From assembly GCF_003007715.1 (NCBI RefSeq), contig NZ_PXNO01000003.1, positions 1 to 64,000 of the forward strand: 64,000 nt of DNA, read 5' to 3'. This DNA comes from Marinobacter shengliensis (GTDB lineage: Bacteria > Pseudomonadota > Gammaproteobacteria > Pseudomonadales > Oleiphilaceae). The notes beneath the pieces are model-generated. The model was not told where the DNA came from. It did no database searches and saw nothing but the letters and a program-made list of their open reading frames with translations. The translations under genes and the position numbers were made by a program. Shown here one piece after another: positions 56,466-64,000 of the stretch (the stretch's first letter is position 1; each line of letters opens with the position of its first letter).

Positions 56466-56860
56466 TCTGCCGCCCCAGTGTTCACCGAGACTCTGGCTGC
56501 CCCCAATCCCCCTACCTGATCGAGTAACCAGACCACCTGTTGTATTGAACTCGCTGGATGGGGTATGAGGATCACGGACTTGTTACCTCCAGCGAGCAGA
56601 TCACTCAGCTGCCTGTCATCCAGAAACACGAGCGGCTCATCCGGCAGGATTGGTCGGCCATCCGGCGTCATGCCCAGCATCAAAGGTGGCTCACCGGAGA
56701 CCTCTGAGCCCTCGCCTGTCGACACCATCAAGTCGAGACTTTGCCACTGGATAAACGAGGAGGTGACCATGAAAAACAGCAGCAGAATGAACACCACATC
56801 AATCAGTGGTGTCAGACCAATCAGCTTTCGGGAGGGTGCCGCGGGGCGATCAAGCTGCAT
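56462..56860 (-). CDS. exbD: ExbD/TolR-family protein with conserved Asp
   Basis: This biopolymer transporter subunit, 132 residues from the ATG at 56860, has the helix LTPLIDVVFILLLFFMVTSS with the proton-pathway Asp21 intact. An in-frame ATG at 56875 gives five more residues, and the frame opens further upstream; the true start is uncertain. It overlaps exbB by 11 bases or more. Together with the Asn-containing paralogue it would form an uneven ExbD pair. Confidence 0.87.
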   Translation of the reverse strand: MQLDRPAAPSRKLIGLTPLIDVVFILLLFFMVTSSFIQWQSLDLMVSTGEGSEVSGEPPLMLGMTPDGRPILPDEPLVFLDDRQLSDLLAGGNKSVILIPHPASSIQQVVWLLDQVGGLGAARVSVNTGAAE

Positions 56861-57593
56861 GGCCCCGCCGCTCATCACTGGCGTTAAGAGGATTAGCCGC
56901 CGCCTCAGACACATTCACCGCGCCGGAAGTATTGCCAACCAAGGGTCCGGTAAACACCGCTGTCAGCGCATCTTCCATCTCATCCACCAAGCGGTCCGTT
57001 TTACGCTCAAGGTAGCTGTGCAACATGACCACGGGAATGGCCACAATCAGGCCCGCAGCCGTGGTCAGCAGGGCCTGCCAGATCCCTCCCGACAGCACCG
57101 ACGGGTCCACCTGGTTACCCGCTGCTTCCATCTGCTGGAACGCCAAAATCATCCCCATTACCGTACCCAGAAGGCCCAGCAATGGGCTTAATGTGGCAAT
57201 GACTTCCAGCGGCTTCAGATAGCTCTTGAGCGACGCCAAGTGCCGGGACGCCTGGCGGGCCAGCTCCTCCCGAACCAGTGGTGAGTCACCATGGCGCATC
57301 ACCGAAGCCATGGCACTGGCCACCAACGCCGGAACCGGCTGCTGGCAGGTCATCAAGAGACTGTGGGCGTCACGCACTTGGCCGTCCCGCCACAAAGACA
57401 GACTGTCCGAAACTTTTGTTTTGGATTGCCAGGTGGTCAAAAACAACTGCAGGGATTTGCCAACAATCAACGTGACGGCAACCATGGAGAATACCAACAA
57501 GATCGCCACCACAGGCCCGCCAATACCCAGCAATTCCACCAACCCGGGCGTCAACACACCCATTTCCACCAACGGACTCAACCACTCAGACAT
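56850..57593 (-). CDS. exbB: ExbB/TolQ/MotA-family proton channel protein
   Basis: This 247-residue protein is the ring-forming subunit of the Ton motor. It has three hydrophobic helices, near residues 22-50 (GIGGPVVAILLVFSMVAVTL), 130-155 (VIATLSPLLGLLGTVMGMIL) and 170-195 (ALLTTAAGLIVAIPVVMLHS). The last two contain the conserved channel residues of the MotA/ExbB family. The ATG at 57593 has a GGGTGAAG leader. It begins the exbB-exbD-exbD-tonB operon and is divergent from the copper-protein gene. Confidence 0.93.
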   Translation of the reverse strand: MSEWLSPLVEMGVLTPGLVELLGIGGPVVAILLVFSMVAVTLIVGKSLQLFLTTWQSKTKVSDSLSLWRDGQVRDAHSLLMTCQQPVPALVASAMASVMRHGDSPLVREELARQASRHLASLKSYLKPLEVIATLSPLLGLLGTVMGMILAFQQMEAAGNQVDPSVLSGGIWQALLTTAAGLIVAIPVVMLHSYLERKTDRLVDEMEDALTAVFTGPLVGNTSGAVNVSEAAANPLNASDERRGHAA

Positions 57594-57773
57594 CACTTCA
57601 CCCAATCCCGCGCAAATGGCACTGATTCAACCTGAGCCTGACACAATGCCAGGCCCGCCTGAACCGCCCTTTGGTCGCCACTTCCCCAACTTTGGTTGTA
57701 CTACGGAAAGACGCTAGGTATCCCGACTTGTCCGCTGATACTGTCGAGACGAGTGGATGAGGAGAACAACACG

Positions 57774-58220
57774 ATGAAATTCTGGATAACAATACTGGTG
57801 GCTGGCATCACACTGCCCTTTCAGGCTCACAGTGAAGGCGACCTGACCAGACAAACGCCCATCGTAGTGGAAGTCGAACTGGGCACGACCGAGGGTGAGA
57901 TGCGATTCAGCCCATCACACCTCGAATTTGAGACTAGTAAGCTCTACCGGCTGGTGCTGACCAACAACAGCCCCCAGCCACACTATTTTTCCTCCAAGGG
58001 CTTGGCACGCTCGGTGTTTACCCGCAAGGCGCAAACCTACGCACCCGACGGCCAGCGCACAGCCGAAATCAAAGGGCACATCCATGAAATTGAGGTGTTT
58101 CCAGGCCACAAGGCGGACTGGTGGTTTGTGCCGGTACAAACCGGAGAGTTCAACGACCTGATCTGCCCGGTAGCCGGTCATCAGAAGGCAGGAATGACCG
58201 GCAGCATACGCATCTATTGA
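57774..58220 (+). CDS. Small cupredoxin-like periplasmic protein
   Basis: This 148-residue protein has a signal peptide (MKFWITILVAGITLPFQAHS). A blue-copper fold is indicated by the ligand set His in PQPHYFSSKG and Cys, His, Met in CPVAGHQKAGM. The spacing C-x4-H-x4-M matches type I copper sites. An AGGAG ribosome binding site precedes the ATG at 57774; an upstream TTG-like extension is not credible. It may carry electrons or bind copper in the periplasm. It is divergent from exbB with a 180-bp shared gap. Confidence 0.8.
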   Translation: MKFWITILVAGITLPFQAHSEGDLTRQTPIVVEVELGTTEGEMRFSPSHLEFETSKLYRLVLTNNSPQPHYFSSKGLARSVFTRKAQTYAPDGQRTAEIKGHIHEIEVFPGHKADWWFVPVQTGEFNDLICPVAGHQKAGMTGSIRIY

Positions 58221-58233
58221 TTATGCCGGAGGC

Positions 58234-61200
58234 TCAGTTAGCGGGCACTTCCCGCCAGTAGATGATGCGGTCGTTGCCCCGGTAGACGCCAAACGTGGCG
58301 GTAGCGGAAGGGTCTGTTAGCACCCCGTCGTTGTTCCAATCGTCTTCCAGCCACTCCGGTACATCCCAGGTCACCAGATCGGTGCCCTGGGTACCAACAG
58401 GTTCCAGGCGCAATGGCCCGGCTGTGCCCTGGTCGAAAACCCCGGAATCCGCCAGCAGCACATGGTGAGTTTCGGCCGAATCAATATTGGTCGTTGTCCA
58501 TGTGGTGCAACCGTCCGCATCATGGGTAACAAACCGCCCGCCCTCAAAAGACTCCACCCTGAACGGCATGAACAAGGCCTCCACCGTTTCCGGGCCGTAA
58601 ACGTTCTCCATGATCAGCCGGCCGTAGCGGATCTCAAAAGAGGCCTCCGGTTCGAAGTCATAGGGGGCCGCCTCCGCCTGAACGCCGTCGGTATCCTGAA
58701 CCGATGTGACGGTAAATTCTAACTGCGGCAAGAATGCCTCTACCCGCGTGACCGGGCTCTTCGGATACTCGAACTGATCGTTCGGGTTGAACGAGAACAA
58801 CATAAGTCCGGGTTCCTGTACGCTGAGTGCGGCCGCCTCCTGAGTGACAGAAAACGCCATCAGGTCGCCATTGGCATCGGTTGCAGCAAGGTCCTCGATG
58901 GGAACAAGTGTTGAGACGCCGGCCACCGATAGGCGCCTGAAGCCGTCGAACGTGTAGTTTCGGGTTCGCCCGCCCTGTACAGACAACGGCTCAAGCAGCG
59001 CGGTGGGCGCCATCAACCAACCGAACAGTTGTCCCGTGTAAGTGAACTGCCCTGCCCCGCACTCCGCTTCAAAGGCGCCTGGGTCCACCGTGACCCGGAA
59101 GCGGTCAGGATAGAAGCGCCCGACCGGAGCACTCCGGCCCTGTGGCAGATCCCGCCCCAGATAAGCGCCGGGCGCGGGGCTTGTGAGAAAGCGGAATACA
59201 CCCACTTCGGACTGATCTACAGCTACCGTGGTTTGCGCATCAACGGCTCGAGCATGATCGTAACTACCAGGAGAAACCACACCGGTCTCGCCACCGGCAG
59301 GGGCCACCAACTCCACCTGTAAAGGAATGCCCGGTAGTTCGAAGTTTGGCGTGACCGGATTACCAGCACAGAAATCCACATCTGTGTCACTCTGCCAACC
59401 TGCTGCGGTAATGCTCAGGTCAAAGGATTCCCCTGCCCTGCGGAACAGCGGGCAGGTCTCATCACCCTGGGAACAGGACACTGCCGTGGAAACACAAAAA
59501 CCGGCGGGCACGCTCACAAAGCTGTCCGCGCCAGGCATCAGCAGGCCGGCATCCTCAGTTGCTTCGCTGCCCCGATACAGCGCGTTGAGCTGCATCTGCC
59601 CTGCGTCCGGGTAGACCAAATCGATCTCCGCAATACCATCATCATCAAATGCCAATTCGATCCCGACGGGTGTGGAAGCGTCGATGCCGACCGACGCTCC
59701 ATTCACAGAAACTTCTCGACTGACTTCACGACCACCCGGACCAGGGTCTACATAGTCGGACCAAAAATCCACGGCTTTGGTTTGGTTTGCAAACGCCGGC
59801 ACACATTGCTGAGTGGCATCATCCTGACGGACCGCCCGCACTTGAACAGGGCCGGAGGGGCGGTGTGAAATCAGATCGGGAAGGTCAAACGCCAGGCCCG
59901 ATTCAAAGAAGGGCAGGTCGCAATTTGACGCCGACAAGGATCCGCCTATCTGGCATAGTGTCACGGCCTGGGGGCGTGTTGAAGGATTTGAGCCAACAAC
60001 ATCAAGCCTCACGGTTCCGGGCGACGTGTTCTGCAACGTCGCCTCCCCGAAGCCATTTACCAACGACACCACGTTTCCACCTTGCCAACCGTTGGCGGGG
60101 GCCAGCGTCGCCTGTACTGGGTCGGTAAATAGCTCAGAGCAATCGGCGTTGCCGCATGCTCGAATCTGTACTGTCTCGGGTTGGCACGTCAGTGCAACGC
60201 CGTCATGAATGATCTCGAAATGGTCTACCTGTTGCCCTACGGGATTCAACTTTAAGGCGCACAGTTCAATGTTTCCAAGCTCATGGATGTTGGTGGAGCC
60301 ACCAGTGGAACCCGTCAAGGAGAGCAGGAAATTCTCCGGCACCGCAGGCTGGCCGGGCTCCGCCAGCGCATTGAACGGAGCAATCAGCGTCTGAAAATTG
60401 TTACCACTTCCGGAAGTATCCCGCTCTACCGACACGATGGCCTGGCCCGCCAGCCTGGAATCAACGGTGATTCGATAGCGCTGGGCCGTGGGGTTAGTAC
60501 CGGCCTGATCAATGCCCGGCGAAAGCGTGTTGGTGCCTCTCAGGTAACGATAATTGCCCTGATAGGCGCCGCGAATGGCAACGGCGTCTGCACGGGAACC
60601 AGGTCCTCCCTGCCGCCCCTCGGTGGGATTGGAGAAGTTACCAAACTCATCCAGCCCTATCCCGAGCCAACCGCCTGCAAACCCGGGGTCGCCATTATCT
60701 CGCTGGGCATACCCCAGTGAACCACCGAAGCTGCCTGGCTGCGGCGTTATTGCAGAATCTGACAACACAATCGCCAGCCCGTCTGCACCACTGCCACCGT
60801 AAGCAAAATAGTCGAACTCGAGAATCACCAGATTGTCTGCGCCCGGGATCTCTCGCTGCAGCGTCGCTGCTGTCGACTGATTACTGACGGCTTGGGTCAT
60901 TCTTAATCGATTGTTGACGACCGAGGGGGTGAAGCTTCCACTGGCCACAGAAGTAACCCAATCGTCCGCAGATAGGCTTCCGCCGTCGAAGTCATCGACA
61001 AAACAGGTCAGGCCGTCATTTGGGTCTGTAACCCTGATCAGTATCTCATCCTCGCCAAACGGCTGTTCGCCTCCGCAGAAAAACAGAAAGCAGTTCTGAT
61101 AGCGAGATTCAAACCGCACCATGTAATCACCCGGTTGATCAAATGTGACCGTTTGAGTTACCGGTGAACGCTCGCATAATGTCGGTGTACTAGTGGATGA

Positions 61201-61929
61201 CTGGACCAATACACCGTTAACCAACCACCGATCATTCCACCTCTGGTTAAAGGTAGACTCAACGTCTGAACACCCCTCCCCCCTGACAGCCAGGGACACA
61301 GCGTTCCCAACTTCCACTGCAACCGGTCCAACACTGTCACCATTGGCGGAAAGCTCCACACGTCTGGCACACAGTCCGGCCAACAAGCCCTGCTCAATGC
61401 CGCTGTAGTCTGCCACCGGGCCGGTATTGCCGGTGCTGATGCCGCCACCGGCTGCCAGGCCACCCGTGATCACAGCATTATTGCCAACGCTGATCGACCC
61501 GGCGGCGTAGAGTAGCCCATTGACCTGGGCGTTGTTCCCCAAGGTCAGGCTACCTCTGGTCACCAATAACAACTGGCCCGGATCACCGCCCGCATTGATT
61601 GCAATGTTATTCCCAAAGGCTTGCGAACCATTGATAAAAATCCTTACCTGGGCACCGTCTGCGACATTCAATTGGTACCCATTACCAAGGTTCGCACTAC
61701 CGAAATAATAGTCTCCGGCGGCCAGTGTCGTGCCTGATACTGGCCATGGATTGTTGGCCCAGGGCACCCCCGAAAGGTCCAAGGTATTTCCGGAAGCCTG
61801 CAGGTTGCTGTTGACACCACTGGGAGCACCGAACACATCAGAACATTGGGCCGCCCAAGCTGGCGGCGCTGCCATGAACAACACGAAGAGTACTGCCAGC
61901 ATGGCCCAGGAGAAGTGGGGGGACCTCAT
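58234..61929 (-). CDS. mshQ: MshQ-like large pilus-associated adhesin (DUF6701)
   Basis: This 1231-residue exported protein is the last gene of an MSHA-type pilus operon. It has a signal peptide (MLAVLFVLFMAAPPAWAAQC). A repetitive Asn/Gly-rich segment follows at residues about 60-180 (LTLGNNAQVNGLLYAAGSIS, ISVGNNAVITGGLAAGGGIS), like a beta-solenoid. Next is a lectin-like ConA-type stretch from about 310 to 560 (FVDDFDGGSLSADDW, DYFAYGGSGADGLAIVLSD). The long C-terminal part is the DUF6701 region of MshQ. Several cysteine pairs suggest disulfides. It overlaps mshP by ATGA. A tip or pilus-bound adhesin role is inferred. Confidence 0.85.
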   Translation of the reverse strand: MRSPHFSWAMLAVLFVLFMAAPPAWAAQCSDVFGAPSGVNSNLQASGNTLDLSGVPWANNPWPVSGTTLAAGDYYFGSANLGNGYQLNVADGAQVRIFINGSQAFGNNIAINAGGDPGQLLLVTRGSLTLGNNAQVNGLLYAAGSISVGNNAVITGGLAAGGGISTGNTGPVADYSGIEQGLLAGLCARRVELSANGDSVGPVAVEVGNAVSLAVRGEGCSDVESTFNQRWNDRWLVNGVLVQSSTSTPTLCERSPVTQTVTFDQPGDYMVRFESRYQNCFLFFCGGEQPFGEDEILIRVTDPNDGLTCFVDDFDGGSLSADDWVTSVASGSFTPSVVNNRLRMTQAVSNQSTAATLQREIPGADNLVILEFDYFAYGGSGADGLAIVLSDSAITPQPGSFGGSLGYAQRDNGDPGFAGGWLGIGLDEFGNFSNPTEGRQGGPGSRADAVAIRGAYQGNYRYLRGTNTLSPGIDQAGTNPTAQRYRITVDSRLAGQAIVSVERDTSGSGNNFQTLIAPFNALAEPGQPAVPENFLLSLTGSTGGSTNIHELGNIELCALKLNPVGQQVDHFEIIHDGVALTCQPETVQIRACGNADCSELFTDPVQATLAPANGWQGGNVVSLVNGFGEATLQNTSPGTVRLDVVGSNPSTRPQAVTLCQIGGSLSASNCDLPFFESGLAFDLPDLISHRPSGPVQVRAVRQDDATQQCVPAFANQTKAVDFWSDYVDPGPGGREVSREVSVNGASVGIDASTPVGIELAFDDDGIAEIDLVYPDAGQMQLNALYRGSEATEDAGLLMPGADSFVSVPAGFCVSTAVSCSQGDETCPLFRRAGESFDLSITAAGWQSDTDVDFCAGNPVTPNFELPGIPLQVELVAPAGGETGVVSPGSYDHARAVDAQTTVAVDQSEVGVFRFLTSPAPGAYLGRDLPQGRSAPVGRFYPDRFRVTVDPGAFEAECGAGQFTYTGQLFGWLMAPTALLEPLSVQGGRTRNYTFDGFRRLSVAGVSTLVPIEDLAATDANGDLMAFSVTQEAAALSVQEPGLMLFSFNPNDQFEYPKSPVTRVEAFLPQLEFTVTSVQDTDGVQAEAAPYDFEPEASFEIRYGRLIMENVYGPETVEALFMPFRVESFEGGRFVTHDADGCTTWTTTNIDSAETHHVLLADSGVFDQGTAGPLRLEPVGTQGTDLVTWDVPEWLEDDWNNDGVLTDPSATATFGVYRGNDRIIYWREVPAN

Positions 61930-62342
61930 CGTACTCTAACCTCCAGGACTCGTTCCGCGGCATCCGCGCCTGAACCACAGACACCCCTGCTCGTGATTGT
62001 GTAGAGCGTGTCCCCGCCGCTGCCCCCCGTACCCCCGGATGGATCCTCTGCGGAACAAGCCAGCAACGCCGAGCAGCTTGAAAGGGATGCCTCGGTGAAA
62101 TTCAGCACCCAGGAAGCCGGACAGGACCGCCCTCCATAGAGGACGTCAGCAACCGCGAGCTGAGCACCGCTTTCTGCGGAGAAAAAGGCACGCTGAGACT
62201 GGATTTGCAGACTTACAGCGTTGCTGGAACTTTGTTGCAACTGAGCCATCCCGATGACCAGCAGCGCCAGCACGGTGATAACAAACAGTGCGACCGGCAA
62301 ACCGGCACCGGCCTGATTGTGAATCGATTGCTCAGGGTACAT
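61926..62342 (-). CDS. mshP: MshP-like minor pilin
   Basis: This 138-residue type IV pilus minor pilin-like protein begins MYPEQSIHNQAGAGLPVALF. The hydrophobic pilin helix is LPVALFVITVLALLVIGMAQ. In place of the usual Gly-Phe-Thr-Leu-x-Glu motif it has AGAGLPVAL, so the prepilin cleavage site is atypical. This is usual for MshP/PilX-like proteins. The C-terminal cysteines fit a disulfide loop. Confidence 0.85.
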   Translation of the reverse strand: MYPEQSIHNQAGAGLPVALFVITVLALLVIGMAQLQQSSSNAVSLQIQSQRAFFSAESGAQLAVADVLYGGRSCPASWVLNFTEASLSSCSALLACSAEDPSGGTGGSGGDTLYTITSRGVCGSGADAAERVLEVRVR

Positions 62343-63117
62343 TGCGAATTTGCACCTCCTGGCTCATTCGAGTGGTCTCGTCACCATTCAGGTTTGCCAA
62401 CTCAAATTCAAAATTCACAACCGCCGCCCGTTGCAACGAGGGTGGCGTTACTTTTAGATTGAACGAACCGCCGACCAGGTTGGCACTCATAACCTCCCGA
62501 GTTCCACCGGCTCCGTTCAGGGCAGCAGCAGAAGGCTGAGTAGAGCCTGGAGAGTACCCGCTGAATCGATAAAGCCATTGCCCAACCTGACAGACACTGA
62601 CCGGGCTAGTGATGGCGTAAACGCGTTTTTCCGGTGAGCGCTCGCGAAAACGATGACTGGCGGACAGTTCAATGGTTGTATCACTATCCGCGACCGCATT
62701 AATGGCCGGTGAAACCGGCCCAGGATTGGAGGTGCCGTAGAGATTGGACTGGGCCGAGCCGTAGCCGTACACCACCAGCCGGGCACCGGCGGGGACTGCT
62801 CGGCCGAAGGGTACTATGCTCACTTCATCAAAGCCTGGGCCTGTTGTCAGGGATTCATAGCCGGTGCCGGCGATTACCGGCAGCCATTCCAGACATTCGC
62901 CGTTCTCGCGAACGGACAGGGGAAACGCTTCGCGCACCTCCCGGGTGATTTGCTCACTGATCACCACGCCTTGCAGCGCGCGCTGTTGCCGTTCGCTTAC
63001 GTCCAGCGCACCACGAGTGGACAGGGCAACAAACTGCACCGAGATGGTGGCCACAATGCCCAACAGCACGATGACCATCACCAGCTCGACCAGGGTGAAC
63101 CCCTGTTGCCGGCGCAT
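62332..63117 (-). CDS. mshO: MshO-like prepilin-type minor pilin
   Basis: This 261-residue protein starts MRRQQGFTLVELVMVIVLLG, a classical type IV prepilin leader with the GFTLVE processing site; Glu5 of the mature protein is present. Its stop overlaps the mshP start by 11 bases, and its start overlaps the mshD stop by one base. It probably initiates or decorates the MSHA-type pilus in the inner membrane. Confidence 0.87.
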   Translation of the reverse strand: MRRQQGFTLVELVMVIVLLGIVATISVQFVALSTRGALDVSERQQRALQGVVISEQITREVREAFPLSVRENGECLEWLPVIAGTGYESLTTGPGFDEVSIVPFGRAVPAGARLVVYGYGSAQSNLYGTSNPGPVSPAINAVADSDTTIELSASHRFRERSPEKRVYAITSPVSVCQVGQWLYRFSGYSPGSTQPSAAALNGAGGTREVMSANLVGGSFNLKVTPPSLQRAAVVNFEFELANLNGDETTRMSQEVQIRNVP

Positions 63118-63635
63118 CAGAAATTCCCCCGGTAGGCGCTGAACAGGTAGGTGTTCCCGGAGGGATCGGTAACGGTAATATCGATGCGTTTGGCTTCATG
63201 ATTGCTCAGGCCCACTTCGGTGCCGGCACAGGCCACCGAAATAGACACCTGAAAATTGTTGTAGCCCGATAACGATTCCTCCTCGCTGTTCTCGGGCGGC
63301 GCGTTATTCAGGGTGTGATAATCGTCCACATCGTTGAAGGTACGCCGTGTTTCGCCATCCGGCCCAAGGTTGTTGCAATCCGCGTCGCCGGCATCCACCG
63401 CTCCGCCGCCCACAGGGGAATCATGGGCAAAGGATTTGGAGAGGATTTCGTCCATGTAGAGTTGCGACAATGCCACCGCACGGGTCTGATTCAAGGGATC
63501 AGCGCTTCGGCCGGTGATCAAGGCAAAGGCACCAACAACGCCGGCGATGGCAATACTGATAATGACAATGGTCATCACCAGCTCCACCAAGGTCGCGCCC
63601 TGCTGGCGAACACCGGGGCGCCGGCAAGACCTCAT
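63117..63635 (-). CDS. mshD: MshD-like prepilin-type minor pilin
   Basis: This 172-residue minor pilin has the processing site GATLVELVMTIVIISIAIAG. The ATG at 63635 forms an ATGA overlap with the upstream gene, so I prefer it to the longer open frame (to 63677), which would overlap the upstream pilin. Conserved cysteines lie in ADCNNLGPDG and SVACAGTE. It is part of the mshC-D-O-P-Q operon. Confidence 0.86.
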   Translation of the reverse strand: MRSCRRPGVRQQGATLVELVMTIVIISIAIAGVVGAFALITGRSADPLNQTRAVALSQLYMDEILSKSFAHDSPVGGGAVDAGDADCNNLGPDGETRRTFNDVDDYHTLNNAPPENSEEESLSGYNNFQVSISVACAGTEVGLSNHEAKRIDITVTDPSGNTYLFSAYRGNF

Positions 63636-64000
63636 GAACAAGGCCCCTGATACACGGCGCCAAGGGAGCTCAGACACAGGGTAAAGTCACTGTCTCCTGA
63701 GATCTGGAATTGGAGACTTTGACCGCTGAACGGTGCCGCCAGGCGCCCCATTCGGTCAAAGTTGATGGTAAACCCGCCGCCAGGAATCGGAGTGAGCCCG
63801 GATTGACCGGCTACCTGATACGCCACACTGGCGCCCTCACGGCGGATGGAAAACAGGGAATCCGCCGCCTCGAACTCAAAAGCATTCGAGGTTTGGCGGA
63901 TGGTTACAGAAGTAGAGGGGTTGCCCGCCAGCGCTGCTTGTTGGGCAAGCAGCGTGGCGGAGGCTAGTTGTTGGGTGGCCAATAAGGGGGCAAAGGCTGA
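63632..64000 (-). CDS. mshC: MshC-like minor pilin (partial, cut by window edge)
   Basis: This is the C-terminal part (about 122 residues) of a pilin-type protein whose 5' end lies beyond the window edge; the frame is open to 64000. It contains SLFSIRREGASVAYQVAG and ends FTLCLSSLGAVYQGPCS, with a cysteine pair as in type IV pilins. The position before mshD matches mshC in MSHA loci. The prepilin leader cannot be seen. Confidence 0.7.
   Translation of the reverse strand, partial: SAFAPLLATQQLASATLLAQQAALAGNPSTSVTIRQTSNAFEFEAADSLFSIRREGASVAYQVAGQSGLTPIPGGGFTINFDRMGRLAAPFSGQSLQFQISGDSDFTLCLSSLGAVYQGPCS

Overview
The window looks like chromosomal DNA from a marine gammaproteobacterium close to Marinobacter and Pseudomonas. 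GC content is moderately high (visually mid to high 50s %), and several gene orders resemble those I recall from Pseudomonas: cpdA-DUF1249-nudF-thiC-tolC, the waaA...hldE...ilvE-glnE lipopolysaccharide (LPS) region, and typA-glnA-DUF4124-ntrB-ntrC. The genus is an inference. No rRNA, tRNA, CRISPR array, prophage or intact insertion sequence was seen.

Layout. 1-10.1 kb: core metabolism (gcvH, metR/metE, cpdA, a DUF1249 gene, nudF, thiC with a TPP riboswitch, tolC). The intergenic gaps here carry unusual long-stem repeats. 10.1-34.4 kb: a large LPS core and surface-glycan region. It contains Kdo transfer and phosphorylation (waaA, kdkA), two LpxL-type acyltransferases, the ADP-heptose pathway (gmhA, hldE, gmhB, hldD), heptosyltransferases, mannose activation (manC), about ten glycosyltransferase-like genes, an O-antigen-ligase-like membrane protein, and a lower-GC cassette (27.6-33.7 kb). 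That cassette includes a HAD phosphatase, a nucleotidyltransferase-like/kinase fusion, a nucleotidyltransferase and a WavE-like protein. The gene blocks alternate in strand and are tightly overlapped, which suggests piecewise assembly. 34.4-45 kb: ilvE, glnE, a two-helix RCK potassium channel, mgtE, a CYTH protein, a porin, dtd and pip.

45-52 kb: typA and the nitrogen-control block glnA, a DUF4124 gene, ntrB and ntrC. A sigma-54 promoter and NtrC-type palindromes can be read before glnA, directly after its stop codon and before ntrB. GlnE (35 kb) modifies GlnA, and Tyr396 of GlnA sits in the expected adenylylation motif. So transcriptional and post-translational nitrogen control lie within 17 kb.

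52-58 kb: an orphan NarL-type response regulator, a TonB-dependent receptor, and an exbB-exbD-exbD-tonB operon in which one ExbD has Asn in place of the conserved membrane Asp. A small type I copper protein is transcribed divergently from this operon. 58-64 kb: an MSHA-type pilus minor-pilin operon (mshC-D-O-P-Q), cut by the right window edge.

Most noteworthy: (1) intergenic elements with 25-29 bp perfectly paired but copy-specific outer stems around a conserved core containing AGGGA(T/C) loops; (2) the low-GC cassette with its fusion protein; (3) the Asp-to-Asn ExbD paralogue paired with a normal one; (4) a perfect NtrC-type palindrome inside the glnA 3' untranslated region.
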